DNA of 38,096 nucleotides from Bacilli bacterium (lineage in GTDB: Bacteria > Bacillota_I > Bacilli_A > RFN20 > CAG-826): assembly GCA_017635565.1 (NCBI GenBank), contig JAGBLE010000022.1:1-38096 (forward strand), read 5' to 3'. Below, piece by piece: positions 25,243 to 33,278 of this stretch. The notes under the pieces are model-generated. The model ran no database searches. It had not been told where the DNA came from and worked only from the letters and a program-made list of their open reading frames with translations. How positions within the stretch are numbered: position 1 is the first letter of the stretch; each line of letters opens with the position of its first letter. The position numbers and the translations under genes were made by a program.

Positions 25243-25719
25243 ATGTCTTTTTCGAATAAAGAAATTAAGTCTGCAAAAAGAAAAATTACCATCGATAGTG
25301 TAATTATTACTTTTTGTTGGATTATATTTTTATCTTTCTTTATTCCAACTGCGATTTTAGTTAATGATCAAAACATTGTTATTTTCAAAATAATATCCTC
25401 ACTTATTGCGGTTATATCTTCTTGGATAACAATTTATATTATTAGTAATGACCTATATCCCACTATAAGTAGAAAAAACGTTATTAAAAGAATATTAGGA
25501 TATGAAGAAAAAACTTATGTTGGAGTGGTTAATAATTTTTCGAATATTCGAACTGTTGATAAAAAAATTGAAGCCAAAGAATTAGAAATAACTTTAGAAG
25601 ATGATTCTACATTTATCTTTTATGTTGATATATTAGATGATTATTCTTTTATTAACATCGGCGATAAAGTAGAAATTAAAGCGAGATATCACTATTTAAC
25701 GGAGATTCATAAGTTATGA
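25243..25719 (+). CDS. Membrane protein of unknown function, ATPase-linked
   Basis: A 158-aa protein not assigned to a known family. A short basic N-terminus leads into two membrane spans (about residues 18-40 and 46-68) and then a soluble domain of about 85 residues rich in beta strands (YVGVVNNFSNIR..., ending IGDKVEIKARYHYL), which could be an OB-like fold. I chose ATG 25243, preceded by AAGGAAG and 1 nt after the ATPase stop; the frame extends upstream only inside the ATPase gene. Its TGA stop overlaps the next ATG (ATGA), so the three membrane genes are translationally coupled. Confidence 0.7.
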   Translation: MSFSNKEIKSAKRKITIDSVIITFCWIIFLSFFIPTAILVNDQNIVIFKIISSLIAVISSWITIYIISNDLYPTISRKNVIKRILGYEEKTYVGVVNNFSNIRTVDKKIEAKELEITLEDDSTFIFYVDILDDYSFINIGDKVEIKARYHYLTEIHKL

Positions 25720-26318
25720 AAAAGATTTTCCGTTTATTCTTCAAAGAATGGTATTTATATCTCATAAGTGGTTTCGCTTTAATTTTTATTATTGATTACG
25801 CTTACACCTTGATTAATCGGCCAATTAATGAAGAAACAATAACGTTATTTGTTGCTTCTGAATCAAATAATTCAAAAAAATTAAGGGAGGCGCTTGAAAA
25901 AGAAAAGCCATCTTATTTAAGAGAATTAAATATTATTTCTGTTAAATCACAAACGACTTCCTATGATGACCGCTTTAAAGTATACGGCACCGACAATAGT
26001 GATATTGTTGTTCTTCCAAAAAGCAAAATAAACGATTTAACAGTAATGAGATATTACGCTTCATTCAGCAGTGAATATATTTCTAATCACATTACTAATC
26101 CTTCCTTTTATCAAGTTAGTGAAGATAATAGGTTATATGGAATATTAGTCCATCAAAAAGGCGAAGAAAATTATTTAATCGATTATAAAAGTGAGGAATA
26201 TGACGACGATTATTACGCTTTTTTCATCAAAAACTCGGTTCATATAGGTGAGCTTAACTATTCAAGTTATCTAACCGCCTTTAATTTTGTTAATATAATT
26301 GCAAATGAAGAACAATAA
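25716..26318 (+). CDS. Membrane-anchored exported protein of unknown function
   Basis: A 200-aa protein with one N-terminal membrane span (about residues 10-30, YLYLISGFALIFIIDYAYTL) and an external domain. The order of that domain (ITLFVASESN, a helix LREALEKEKPSYL, then NSDIVVLPKSKI) recalls half of a periplasmic-binding-protein fold. This is only an impression. It overlaps the upstream gene by ATGA and the DUF624 gene by 14 nt. Being locked between an ATPase and a DUF624 protein, it is probably a subunit or regulator of a transport complex. Confidence 0.65.
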   Translation: MKKIFRLFFKEWYLYLISGFALIFIIDYAYTLINRPINEETITLFVASESNNSKKLREALEKEKPSYLRELNIISVKSQTTSYDDRFKVYGTDNSDIVVLPKSKINDLTVMRYYASFSSEYISNHITNPSFYQVSEDNRLYGILVHQKGEENYLIDYKSEEYDDDYYAFFIKNSVHIGELNYSSYLTAFNFVNIIANEEQ

Positions 26319-27144
26319 CTCTCAAAACAAAAGTGACTTCTTAGAATCAAATCTTCCATCTACGAGAAGGAAGCAATTTTTCGATAATTTAGCGCATCGA
26401 TATAAATTGCTTTTATTGATTGGTATTGTTTTAATTGTTTTCTTTATTCCTCTTTTGGCCGCTTTAGTTTATCGCGATTCTTCTATCACAATCATAGTGG
26501 CTCAAAATTTTGAAGATGAATATCAAAAAATATTTTCGATTGAAATCATATACTCGTTATTAACCATTCCTTGTTTCGTTATTTTCTTTGTTGGCTTATC
26601 TGGGATTATGAAAATCATCAAAGAATTAGTGTATTCAGAGCCAATATTTTTTAAGGAAGATTTTATTGCTGGAATTAAAGAAAATTGGAAATCTTTTATC
26701 ATGATTGCTATCTTTATATCCTTATTTAATATTATGGATACTTTATTATCTTATTCTTTTAATAATATATATATTAAGACGATTCCAGTTTCATTTAATT
26801 TTGCTTTAATATTCCCTTTATCTTTTGTTGGTTTATTAATAAGCGCGACATATTCAAATAGATTTTTTATGACCTTAAAAAATTCGATAGTAATTTATTT
26901 CAGATTTTTTCCAACAATTTTATTAAGTTATATTTTAACTTTTGGAGTTTTAACTTTTAGATATATACCTATTATTTTTATTAAGTACAGTGTCATCATT
27001 ATTTATTTGTTATTCGTTCTTCCAATCACCATTTTAGGCTCTTATGAGAACATAACTTATATCTTTGATGAGACCGTTAACAAAACACAATATCCCAATT
27101 ATTACAAAAAAGGGTTATTTTTTCACAAAATTGACAATAACTAA
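26305..27144 (+). CDS. DUF624 (YesL-like) membrane protein
   Basis: A 279-aa multi-span membrane protein. The segment ELVYSEPIFFKEDFIAGIKENWK (about residues 110-132) matches the YesL/DUF624 family, whose members sit in sugar ABC transporter operons of Firmicutes and are of unresolved function. Spans lie near 35-58, 75-100, 130-150, 170-190, 200-220 and 228-250. I place the start at ATG 26305; a TTG two codons earlier is possible. No Shine-Dalgarno sequence was seen, and the start lies within the end of the previous gene, so translation is probably coupled. The family supports a tie between the 24522-27144 group and carbohydrate uptake. Confidence 0.75.
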   Translation: MKNNNSQNKSDFLESNLPSTRRKQFFDNLAHRYKLLLLIGIVLIVFFIPLLAALVYRDSSITIIVAQNFEDEYQKIFSIEIIYSLLTIPCFVIFFVGLSGIMKIIKELVYSEPIFFKEDFIAGIKENWKSFIMIAIFISLFNIMDTLLSYSFNNIYIKTIPVSFNFALIFPLSFVGLLISATYSNRFFMTLKNSIVIYFRFFPTILLSYILTFGVLTFRYIPIIFIKYSVIIIYLLFVLPITILGSYENITYIFDETVNKTQYPNYYKKGLFFHKIDNN

Positions 27145-27154
27145 TTATTGTTAA
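27131..27154. repeat. Inverted repeat overlapping the -35 of the surface-protein gene
   Basis: ACAATAA (27134-27140), CTAA and TTATTGT (27145-27151) form a perfect 7-bp palindromic arm pair, extendable to 10 bp with one G-T pair. It spans the stop codon of the DUF624 gene and the -35 of the next promoter. There is no T-run, so an operator is more likely than a terminator. Confidence 0.4.
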
Positions 27155-27176
27155 GCAATATTTCAAAAAGTAAAAT
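27148..27176 (+). promoter_or_regulatory. Promoter of the large surface-protein gene
   Basis: TTGTTA (27148-27153), a 17-nt spacer and TAAAAT (27171-27176). Initiation near 27183 leaves a leader of about 20 nt that just includes the GAAAGGAAA ribosome-binding site. Confidence 0.5.
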
Positions 27177-27203
27177 TATTATATAAGAAAGGAAATATAC
27201 TAT

Positions 27204-30200
27204 ATGAAAAAGAAACTATTTTTTGGTTTACTTGGTTTCGGTGCGCTTTTATGTGGATCGTTGGTATCACTAGTCTCTTTAGCGCCTCAAAACGTTAATG
27301 TAAGAGAAGTACGCGCCGAAGAAGAAGTCCCAACAATCACAATTACTCAAGATGATTTCATTCCTGATAATGTTGATCCAAGTAGGGACCGAACTAAATT
27401 CATTTATTTCTATTTGATTGAAGGAACTGAAGGCACAAAATGCAAAGACATCATTCCCTATGTCTCTGGCTCAACAAATAGATTCATGGGAACTAATGAT
27501 GTCACAATCTATGACTCAGAAGGCAATATAAAACAAACAACCAATACAAACATTTTAAAAACTGGCACCATTGCAGGAGCAGGACAACAAGGTGTTGTTG
27601 GTACTAAGGGTATGTCATACTATAGCCCTTATTATTTCCAAATTCATGGTTGGGGAGATGTCAATGTTGAAGATGGTGATAAAATTGTTTTAAATGGCAC
27701 ATCTGAAAGAAAAGTTGATGGTGTTGTTGATGCTAGAATTATTTTTGATAACGTGAGCTTTACTAGACAAGGTGATAATTATTTCGTTAATACTGAAGTC
27801 GAAAAGCACACAATCGATAAAGATGATATTAGTTATATTAAAGCCGATAGTCTTAGTGGTGATATTGCTATTAGATTTAATACCAAAACCACAGATCATT
27901 CTTTGGTAAATATGGCGTGGGATTTAAACCATCATAGAGGATATGATTTCATTAATGGAGTTACCATTACTCCAAAAGATGGAGAACCAATTACTAAAGA
28001 CTTAAATCTTATTAAAGAGAAGGATAATCAATATTTAATTCTTTCAACTTCATGGGCTGATAATTCTTATTGGGGAGATGGCTTTGTTCTTACTGAAGGA
28101 ACTAAAATTAATCTTCAAGGTGCCCAAACATATAAAGAAAGCTATCAAACCGAAGTTACATTAGATTTAGAATTCACAATTATTGATAATACTGGAAATA
28201 TTGATATTACTGGAAAAGAGCCATTCTCCGTTGATCTTTCTAACGCAAATATTAGTAGTGTTAGTACAGCTCATAATAATGTAGGAACTGCAACCGAGTA
28301 TTTCTTTGTCGATGTTTTTGTTATAGAAGATGATGCTGTTATTCCAGTTAACAGTTGGGCAACAAATTACACGATTGCTAATGGTGTTAAAATCACAACA
28401 AAAGATGGTAATGAAACTGTTGTTAAAGCATTATTTACAAAACCACAAGCTGGAAAATATTCATTCATTTTCTCAGTAGAAAGTTGGATTGGTAATTTCT
28501 ATGATTTCAAATCAGGAGACACTCTTGAAATCAAAGGTACTGCATTAGGAAATTCTGATGGAAGACAAGTAACATTTAATGTCGATTTCACTTATAAATT
28601 CCCTGAACCAGTTGAAATAACTTTTGATGAAGAAACAGTTGCTGATATGAATTTAGAAAAGGTTCCTAACGCTGACGAACCACTTGGTTATTATTATTCA
28701 TTAAGTTTGTTTGCTAGTTTTGAAAATGAATTAGTGGTATCAAACGATTGGACTGTTCGTTATACATTAGCGGATGGAGTAAAAGTTACTTCTAAAGATG
28801 GCACTGTTACTACATTAGATGCTGTCTTATTAAAACCAGAAGCAACTAGATATTTCTTATTATTCTATGATGGAGTAGGTCATTGGCTTAATAACGCTTA
28901 TGATTTTAAACCTGGTGATTTAGTTGAGGTCAAAGGTGATTTAGTCACTTCTGCTGCTGGTGTTGATTTAACAGTCCATTATGACATTACATACAGAGTA
29001 TTTGATGAAGAAACTGTTGATTTACATTATGAAACTGGCTGGACGCTTAATAACAGAAGGACGATTCAATTTGATGATCCAAGCAATCCAAAAACAAAAG
29101 GTATTTATTTCTCTGTTAATGTTGAATTTGCAGATAACGATAAAGCTCCTAAAGGAGTAGAAGGATGGGATGGAAGTTTTGCTGGTAATAACGATGTTAC
29201 AATTACTCGTAGAAATGGTGAATCATTTAAAGTTAATTCTTTAATTACTGAATTCGCCAATCCTAGCAGATTACAATTTGGTTTCTCTTATTGGTCAAAT
29301 GGTTTATCTTCGACTTGGGATTTTGAAAATGGTGACAAAATTGAATTTGACACCAACGCGACATTTAGTGTTATTGATAATACCAGTAGAGTTACTTATA
29401 AATATATCCTCCATTTCCAAGGAACATTCTATTATGCAAAAGATTATGAAACCATTAATCCTGGTCCAATCGTTTTAGCGGAAGAATATGCTGAAGTTGT
29501 TGAAGTTGAAAATTTAATTAACGCAATTGGAGAAGTTACTTATCCAGATAGTAAAACCAAGATTGATGAAGCCGATGCTGCTTATCAAGCTCTTGAAGCA
29601 GCACAAAAGAGCTTAGTTAGAAATGTTGAAACTTTAGAAGCGGCAAAAGCAAGTTATAAGAATGCTGAAAATTCATATAAAGTTAATGATACCATTTCTA
29701 AAATTGACGCAATTGGAGAAGTTACTTTAGACAGTGAAAGCGCTATTAATGCAGCAAGAACTGCTTATGATGCATTAGGCGAGGAATTAAAAGAACAAAT
29801 CACTAATTATAACGTTTTAGTAGCGGCTGAGGCCTCTCTTAAAGATTTACAAGATCGTGATGCTGCTAGTAAAGTCGATGCTTTAATTGACGCTATCGGA
29901 ACTGTTGATTCAAGTGATTCATGTGCAAGAAGAATTGCGGAAGCGAGAGCGGCGTATGAAAACTTAACTTCAACTCAGGCAAGTTATGTTACTAAACTTT
30001 CAGTCTTAGAAGCCGCTGAAGCGCAAATTGAAGTTGAAATAAATAAAGCTTCTGCCCAACACGCGATTGATGCGATTAATGAGATTGGAACGGTTGACGG
30101 ATCTCAAGCATCTTTACAAAGAATTAATAACGCTTTAAACATTTATAATTCCATTGGCAGGGAAGCACAAGCTTATGTTACTAATTACGAAACATTAACT

Positions 30201-30545
30201 GCTGCTCAAAACCAATTCAATACCGCTTTAAATAATGCTAAAGCAGATGCTATTAGTCAGATTGATGAATATGTCAATAAATTGAATATGAACAATTATA
30301 CAGAAGAAAATCAAAAAGTTATTAATGATTTGGTTAGTGAATGCAAATCCACAATTAATGGTCAAACATACACTGATAACTTACAACAAATCGTTGATTC
30401 TTATATTGAACAAATTTCTGCTGTTAAAGTAAAACCAGCTCCAAGTGGATGCGGTGGTAGTATTGCTGCAACAAGCATTATCTTATCTACACTTGCTTTA
30501 GCGGGAATTGGATTATTATCCATCAAAAAGAGAAAAGAAGACTAA
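27204..30545 (+). CDS. Large repeat-containing surface protein with Cys-type C-terminal sorting tail
   Basis: A 1113-aa exported protein with a long signal peptide (residues 1 to about 38, ending VRA-E). Residues about 45-740 are four or five related beta-sandwich repeats of about 110-140 aa, recognisable by the recurring pattern of a KDG turn, a hydrophobic strand and W..YDFK.GD. Residues 768 to about 1020 are four helical repeats of about 62 aa beginning INAIGEVT, IDAIGEVT, IDAIGTVD and INEIGTVD, a stalk type seen in Firmicutes adhesins (FIVAR-like). The tail has SGCGGS (Cys1083), a membrane span (about 1087-1106) and KKRKED. There is no LPXTG. It has its own promoter and a downstream terminator. 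A glycan-binding surface role is inferred. Confidence 0.82.
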   Translation: MKKKLFFGLLGFGALLCGSLVSLVSLAPQNVNVREVRAEEEVPTITITQDDFIPDNVDPSRDRTKFIYFYLIEGTEGTKCKDIIPYVSGSTNRFMGTNDVTIYDSEGNIKQTTNTNILKTGTIAGAGQQGVVGTKGMSYYSPYYFQIHGWGDVNVEDGDKIVLNGTSERKVDGVVDARIIFDNVSFTRQGDNYFVNTEVEKHTIDKDDISYIKADSLSGDIAIRFNTKTTDHSLVNMAWDLNHHRGYDFINGVTITPKDGEPITKDLNLIKEKDNQYLILSTSWADNSYWGDGFVLTEGTKINLQGAQTYKESYQTEVTLDLEFTIIDNTGNIDITGKEPFSVDLSNANISSVSTAHNNVGTATEYFFVDVFVIEDDAVIPVNSWATNYTIANGVKITTKDGNETVVKALFTKPQAGKYSFIFSVESWIGNFYDFKSGDTLEIKGTALGNSDGRQVTFNVDFTYKFPEPVEITFDEETVADMNLEKVPNADEPLGYYYSLSLFASFENELVVSNDWTVRYTLADGVKVTSKDGTVTTLDAVLLKPEATRYFLLFYDGVGHWLNNAYDFKPGDLVEVKGDLVTSAAGVDLTVHYDITYRVFDEETVDLHYETGWTLNNRRTIQFDDPSNPKTKGIYFSVNVEFADNDKAPKGVEGWDGSFAGNNDVTITRRNGESFKVNSLITEFANPSRLQFGFSYWSNGLSSTWDFENGDKIEFDTNATFSVIDNTSRVTYKYILHFQGTFYYAKDYETINPGPIVLAEEYAEVVEVENLINAIGEVTYPDSKTKIDEADAAYQALEAAQKSLVRNVETLEAAKASYKNAENSYKVNDTISKIDAIGEVTLDSESAINAARTAYDALGEELKEQITNYNVLVAAEASLKDLQDRDAASKVDALIDAIGTVDSSDSCARRIAEARAAYENLTSTQASYVTKLSVLEAAEAQIEVEINKASAQHAIDAINEIGTVDGSQASLQRINNALNIYNSIGREAQAYVTNYETLTAAQNQFNTALNNAKADAISQIDEYVNKLNMNNYTEENQKVINDLVSECKSTINGQTYTDNLQQIVDSYIEQISAVKVKPAPSGCGGSIAATSIILSTLALAGIGLLSIKKRKED

Positions 30546-30566
30546 TCTTCTTATATCAAACTAATT

Positions 30567-30588
30567 AAGGAGCCCTTTGGGTTCCTTT
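30567..30588 (+). terminator. Terminator-like hairpin after the surface-protein gene
   Basis: AAGGAGCCC (30567-30575), loop TTT and GGGTTCCTT (30579-30587) make a 9-bp stem with one G-T pair. It is the strongest hairpin I found in the window. The T-run after it is very short (TTTAATGAAT), so termination may be partial and some read-through could feed the GH43-like gene 27 nt later. Confidence 0.55.
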
Positions 30589-30614
30589 AATGAATATTAA
30601 TATTGAGGTACGAC

Positions 30615-31664
30615 ATGAGAGTTGAAAGCGAATTCCGACAAGGAAAAGCAAATATAGCCTTAAAATTTGATGGCTATTATGTTTGGGATACTTCCGTTAT
30701 AAGAGTTAAAAACAAATATTATATGTTTGTTTCCAGATGGAAAAAAGAACTTGGTTTTGGATGGAATTGGCTTTTTCATTCTCAAATTGTTTTGGCGGTA
30801 AGCGATTATCCAGAAGGTCCATATAAATTTGAAAAAGTTATCTTTGAAAGAAGAGGAAAAAAGTTCTTTGATGGAATGAACACTCATAACCCATCCATTA
30901 AATATTTTAATGGTAAGTTTTATCTTTATTATATGGGTTGTACATATGACTTTGATCCGCCAAAGCACGAATATGAAATTACTCCTGAAATGGTTTATCC
31001 AACTTGGTATAGCAAGCGTATTGGTTTAGCAATATCAGATAAAATTGATGGAGAATATATTAGAAAAGACGAGCCAATATTACTTCCAAGAAAAGGTAAT
31101 TATTGGGATAGTGGAATTACCACTAATCCGGCTCCTGTTATTTTTGATAATGGAGAGACTTTCTTGCTTTATAAATCAAAAATATTTGATACCAAAATGG
31201 ATGCTAGTAATCCTCTTAAGGTTGGTGTCGCACACGCTAATCACCCAGAAGGACCATATGAACGTTATTATGATGAACCAATATTAGATGAACCTGGAAG
31301 TGCATATGAAGATCCATATATTTGGTTTGATAAGAATAAGAAACGTTTTTGTGTTTTATTGAAGGACTGCACTGGTTCTGTTGGTGGAGAATATGGTGAT
31401 TTATTATATGCAGAAAGCGAAGACTGTAAGCATTTCTATTTTGGAGAATCTCCTCGGTTAATTTCTCGTCATATTACATGGGTTGATGGCCATAAATCGC
31501 ATCAGTGTAATTTAGAAAGACCATGTCTTTTATTTGATGAAAGTGGTGTTCCTACTCATTTATTCTGTGCGAGTGGAAGCGGGGATGAGCCATATTTCTT
31601 TAAAGAAGAAACATATATTTTATGTATTAAATTAGAAAGAAAAAATAATCATGAAAACGAATAG
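30615..31664 (+). CDS. GH43-like five-bladed propeller glycoside hydrolase
   Basis: A 349-aa cytoplasmic protein with a GH43/GH117-type beta-propeller pattern. Blades open with YYVWDTSVIRVKNKYYMF, HNPSIKYFNGKFYLYYMG, TNPAPVIFDNGETFLLYKS and YEDPYIWFDKNKKRFCVLL, and a final Glu lies in NLERPCLLFD. The Asp of WDTS and a later Glu are plausible catalytic acids. I start at ATG 30615, 5 nt after GAGGT, rather than at an upstream TTG. Closest CAZy subfamily and substrate (arabinofuranoside, xyloside or galactoside) cannot be told. Its last 14 bases overlap the PTP-like lipoprotein gene, so the two are co-translated. Confidence 0.75.
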   Translation: MRVESEFRQGKANIALKFDGYYVWDTSVIRVKNKYYMFVSRWKKELGFGWNWLFHSQIVLAVSDYPEGPYKFEKVIFERRGKKFFDGMNTHNPSIKYFNGKFYLYYMGCTYDFDPPKHEYEITPEMVYPTWYSKRIGLAISDKIDGEYIRKDEPILLPRKGNYWDSGITTNPAPVIFDNGETFLLYKSKIFDTKMDASNPLKVGVAHANHPEGPYERYYDEPILDEPGSAYEDPYIWFDKNKKRFCVLLKDCTGSVGGEYGDLLYAESEDCKHFYFGESPRLISRHITWVDGHKSHQCNLERPCLLFDESGVPTHLFCASGSGDEPYFFKEETYILCIKLERKNNHENE

Positions 31665-33276
31665 GAAGATTATTTCATCGCTTTTTATCACATTATGTTG
31701 TGCTTTTACTAGTTGCTCTAATGGGGGAAGCGAATCGAAAAGAACATATTTAGTAAAATTCCAAAATTATGATAAGTTCCTTTTGTATAGTGTGAATGTC
31801 AAAAGCGGAGATTCAGTTAATTATAAAGGCCCAACTCCAACTAGAAATAGTGGGGATGACACGATATTTTATCGTTGGACTGGATGGGATAAAGAATTAA
31901 CAAATATTATATCTGACACAACTTTTACTGCGACTTATTATCAAGGCAATCGATATAAAGCAACATTTATTAATGATGATTTAATTCTTCAAGATAAACG
32001 TTTTAATGAAAATGTTATTCCTACTTATAATGGTCCAACCCCAACCAAAGAAAGCGAAAGCGAAGATGAATTATATGTTTTTTCCGGTTGGAGTCCTGAA
32101 CTTACCCCAATTACAAAAGATACGACCTATTACGCCCAATATAACGTGATTGGTAAAGATGACATGATTGTCATCAATAACAAAGATCACGATGAATTTA
32201 ATGCGAATATCGATATGGTGAAAAATTATTTTGAATTAGAAGATAATCCAAATACTGAAAATAATGAAATCGCTCAGTTCCTGACTCAATATGGTCACCA
32301 AGGTGGCTATAACGGGGCAAAAGGGTATGAAATTAGTTGGGGAAAATTAGGCTCCCCATCTAATTCTTATACGGTTGAAATATCTTCAAAATCTTCATTA
32401 GATCCAGTTGAAATGAGAATTGATACTGATAATGATTCTTGTTATGTATATAATCTAGTTCCTGGAACATATTATTATCGAATTAAAGATAATAATAGCT
32501 CCGGTCGAAGCCAAATTCAGTCTTTCTCTTTCACTAATAGGCTTAGAACAATTGAAACCAAAGGTGAACTTAGCAATATGAGAGATATCGGTGGATATCG
32601 CACTAATGATAATAAACAAATTAAGTATGGTCTTATTTATCGTAACGCTCATATGGGAGATGCAGGTAAATATATTGATTATTTATTTAAGGATTTATTA
32701 AAAATAAAAACTGAATTAGATGTCAGATTCCCAAAAGGTGATGATTCTCCTACTCGATATTCTAGTTCAGAACATCCGGTTGATGGAGTTAGCTTCTATA
32801 ATTACGGATTAACCGATGCTTATCCTTACATGATTAGTGATAATAACACGATTGCCAGTATAAAAAGTATTTTTACGTTATTAACTAATGGTTCTTCTTT
32901 ACCACTTAGTTTTCACTGCACAAATGGAGCAGATCGCACTGGTTTACTTGCTTTACTAATTGAAGGAGCATTAAACGTTTGCGATGAAGACATTTATCGC
33001 GATTATGAGTTAACGAGTTTCTGCGCGAAATCATCTTATTGGCAACCACGTTGTGATATTGTTAGCGAAGGTAGTGCTTATAAATTTAGAGAAGATGGAT
33101 ATCGAAGTGATACATGGAGAAATGGAAGCTTTGAAAAAGTAATTATTGATATGAAAAAAACATATTCAAATTCTACCGCCTCAATTGCAGAAACTGTTTA
33201 TAATTTCTTAACAAAAAAATGTGGAGTAACTCCAACTCAAATTCAAACATTAAGACAAACTTTAGTAAGTGAATAA
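31651..33276 (+). CDS. Secreted lipoprotein with InlB-type repeats and a tyrosine-phosphatase-like domain
   Basis: A 541-aa lipoprotein, with lipobox FTSC and Cys22. Residues about 30-170 hold two InlB B-repeat (Flg_new) modules, each ending in W.....I..DT...A.Y (FYRWTGWDKEL, YVFSGWSPEL). About 170-300 is a fibronectin-like domain (GYEISWGKLG...GTYYYRI). About 305-541 is a PTP-fold phosphatase: LSNMRDIGGYRT, YRNAH, and the active-site loop HCTNGADRTG, a complete C-x5-R with Cys423 and Arg429. This resembles the Tyr_phosphatase3 group, some members of which act on non-protein phosphates. It is exported, so the target is outside the cell. It overlaps the GH43-like gene by 14 bp and converges with the FAD gene 2 bp away. 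Confidence 0.85.
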   Translation: MKTNRKIISSLFITLCCAFTSCSNGGSESKRTYLVKFQNYDKFLLYSVNVKSGDSVNYKGPTPTRNSGDDTIFYRWTGWDKELTNIISDTTFTATYYQGNRYKATFINDDLILQDKRFNENVIPTYNGPTPTKESESEDELYVFSGWSPELTPITKDTTYYAQYNVIGKDDMIVINNKDHDEFNANIDMVKNYFELEDNPNTENNEIAQFLTQYGHQGGYNGAKGYEISWGKLGSPSNSYTVEISSKSSLDPVEMRIDTDNDSCYVYNLVPGTYYYRIKDNNSSGRSQIQSFSFTNRLRTIETKGELSNMRDIGGYRTNDNKQIKYGLIYRNAHMGDAGKYIDYLFKDLLKIKTELDVRFPKGDDSPTRYSSSEHPVDGVSFYNYGLTDAYPYMISDNNTIASIKSIFTLLTNGSSLPLSFHCTNGADRTGLLALLIEGALNVCDEDIYRDYELTSFCAKSSYWQPRCDIVSEGSAYKFREDGYRSDTWRNGSFEKVIIDMKKTYSNSTASIAETVYNFLTKKCGVTPTQIQTLRQTLVSE

Positions 33277-33278
33277 TA

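Noticed and set aside
25717-25719. TGA read as tryptophan (Mycoplasma-type code)
   Set aside because: All recognised Trp residues, including catalytic-motif ones, use TGG, and this TGA is a sensible stop overlapping the next ATG.
30435-30545. LPXTG sortase signal
   Set aside because: No LPXTG or close variant precedes the membrane span; the motif is SGCGGS.
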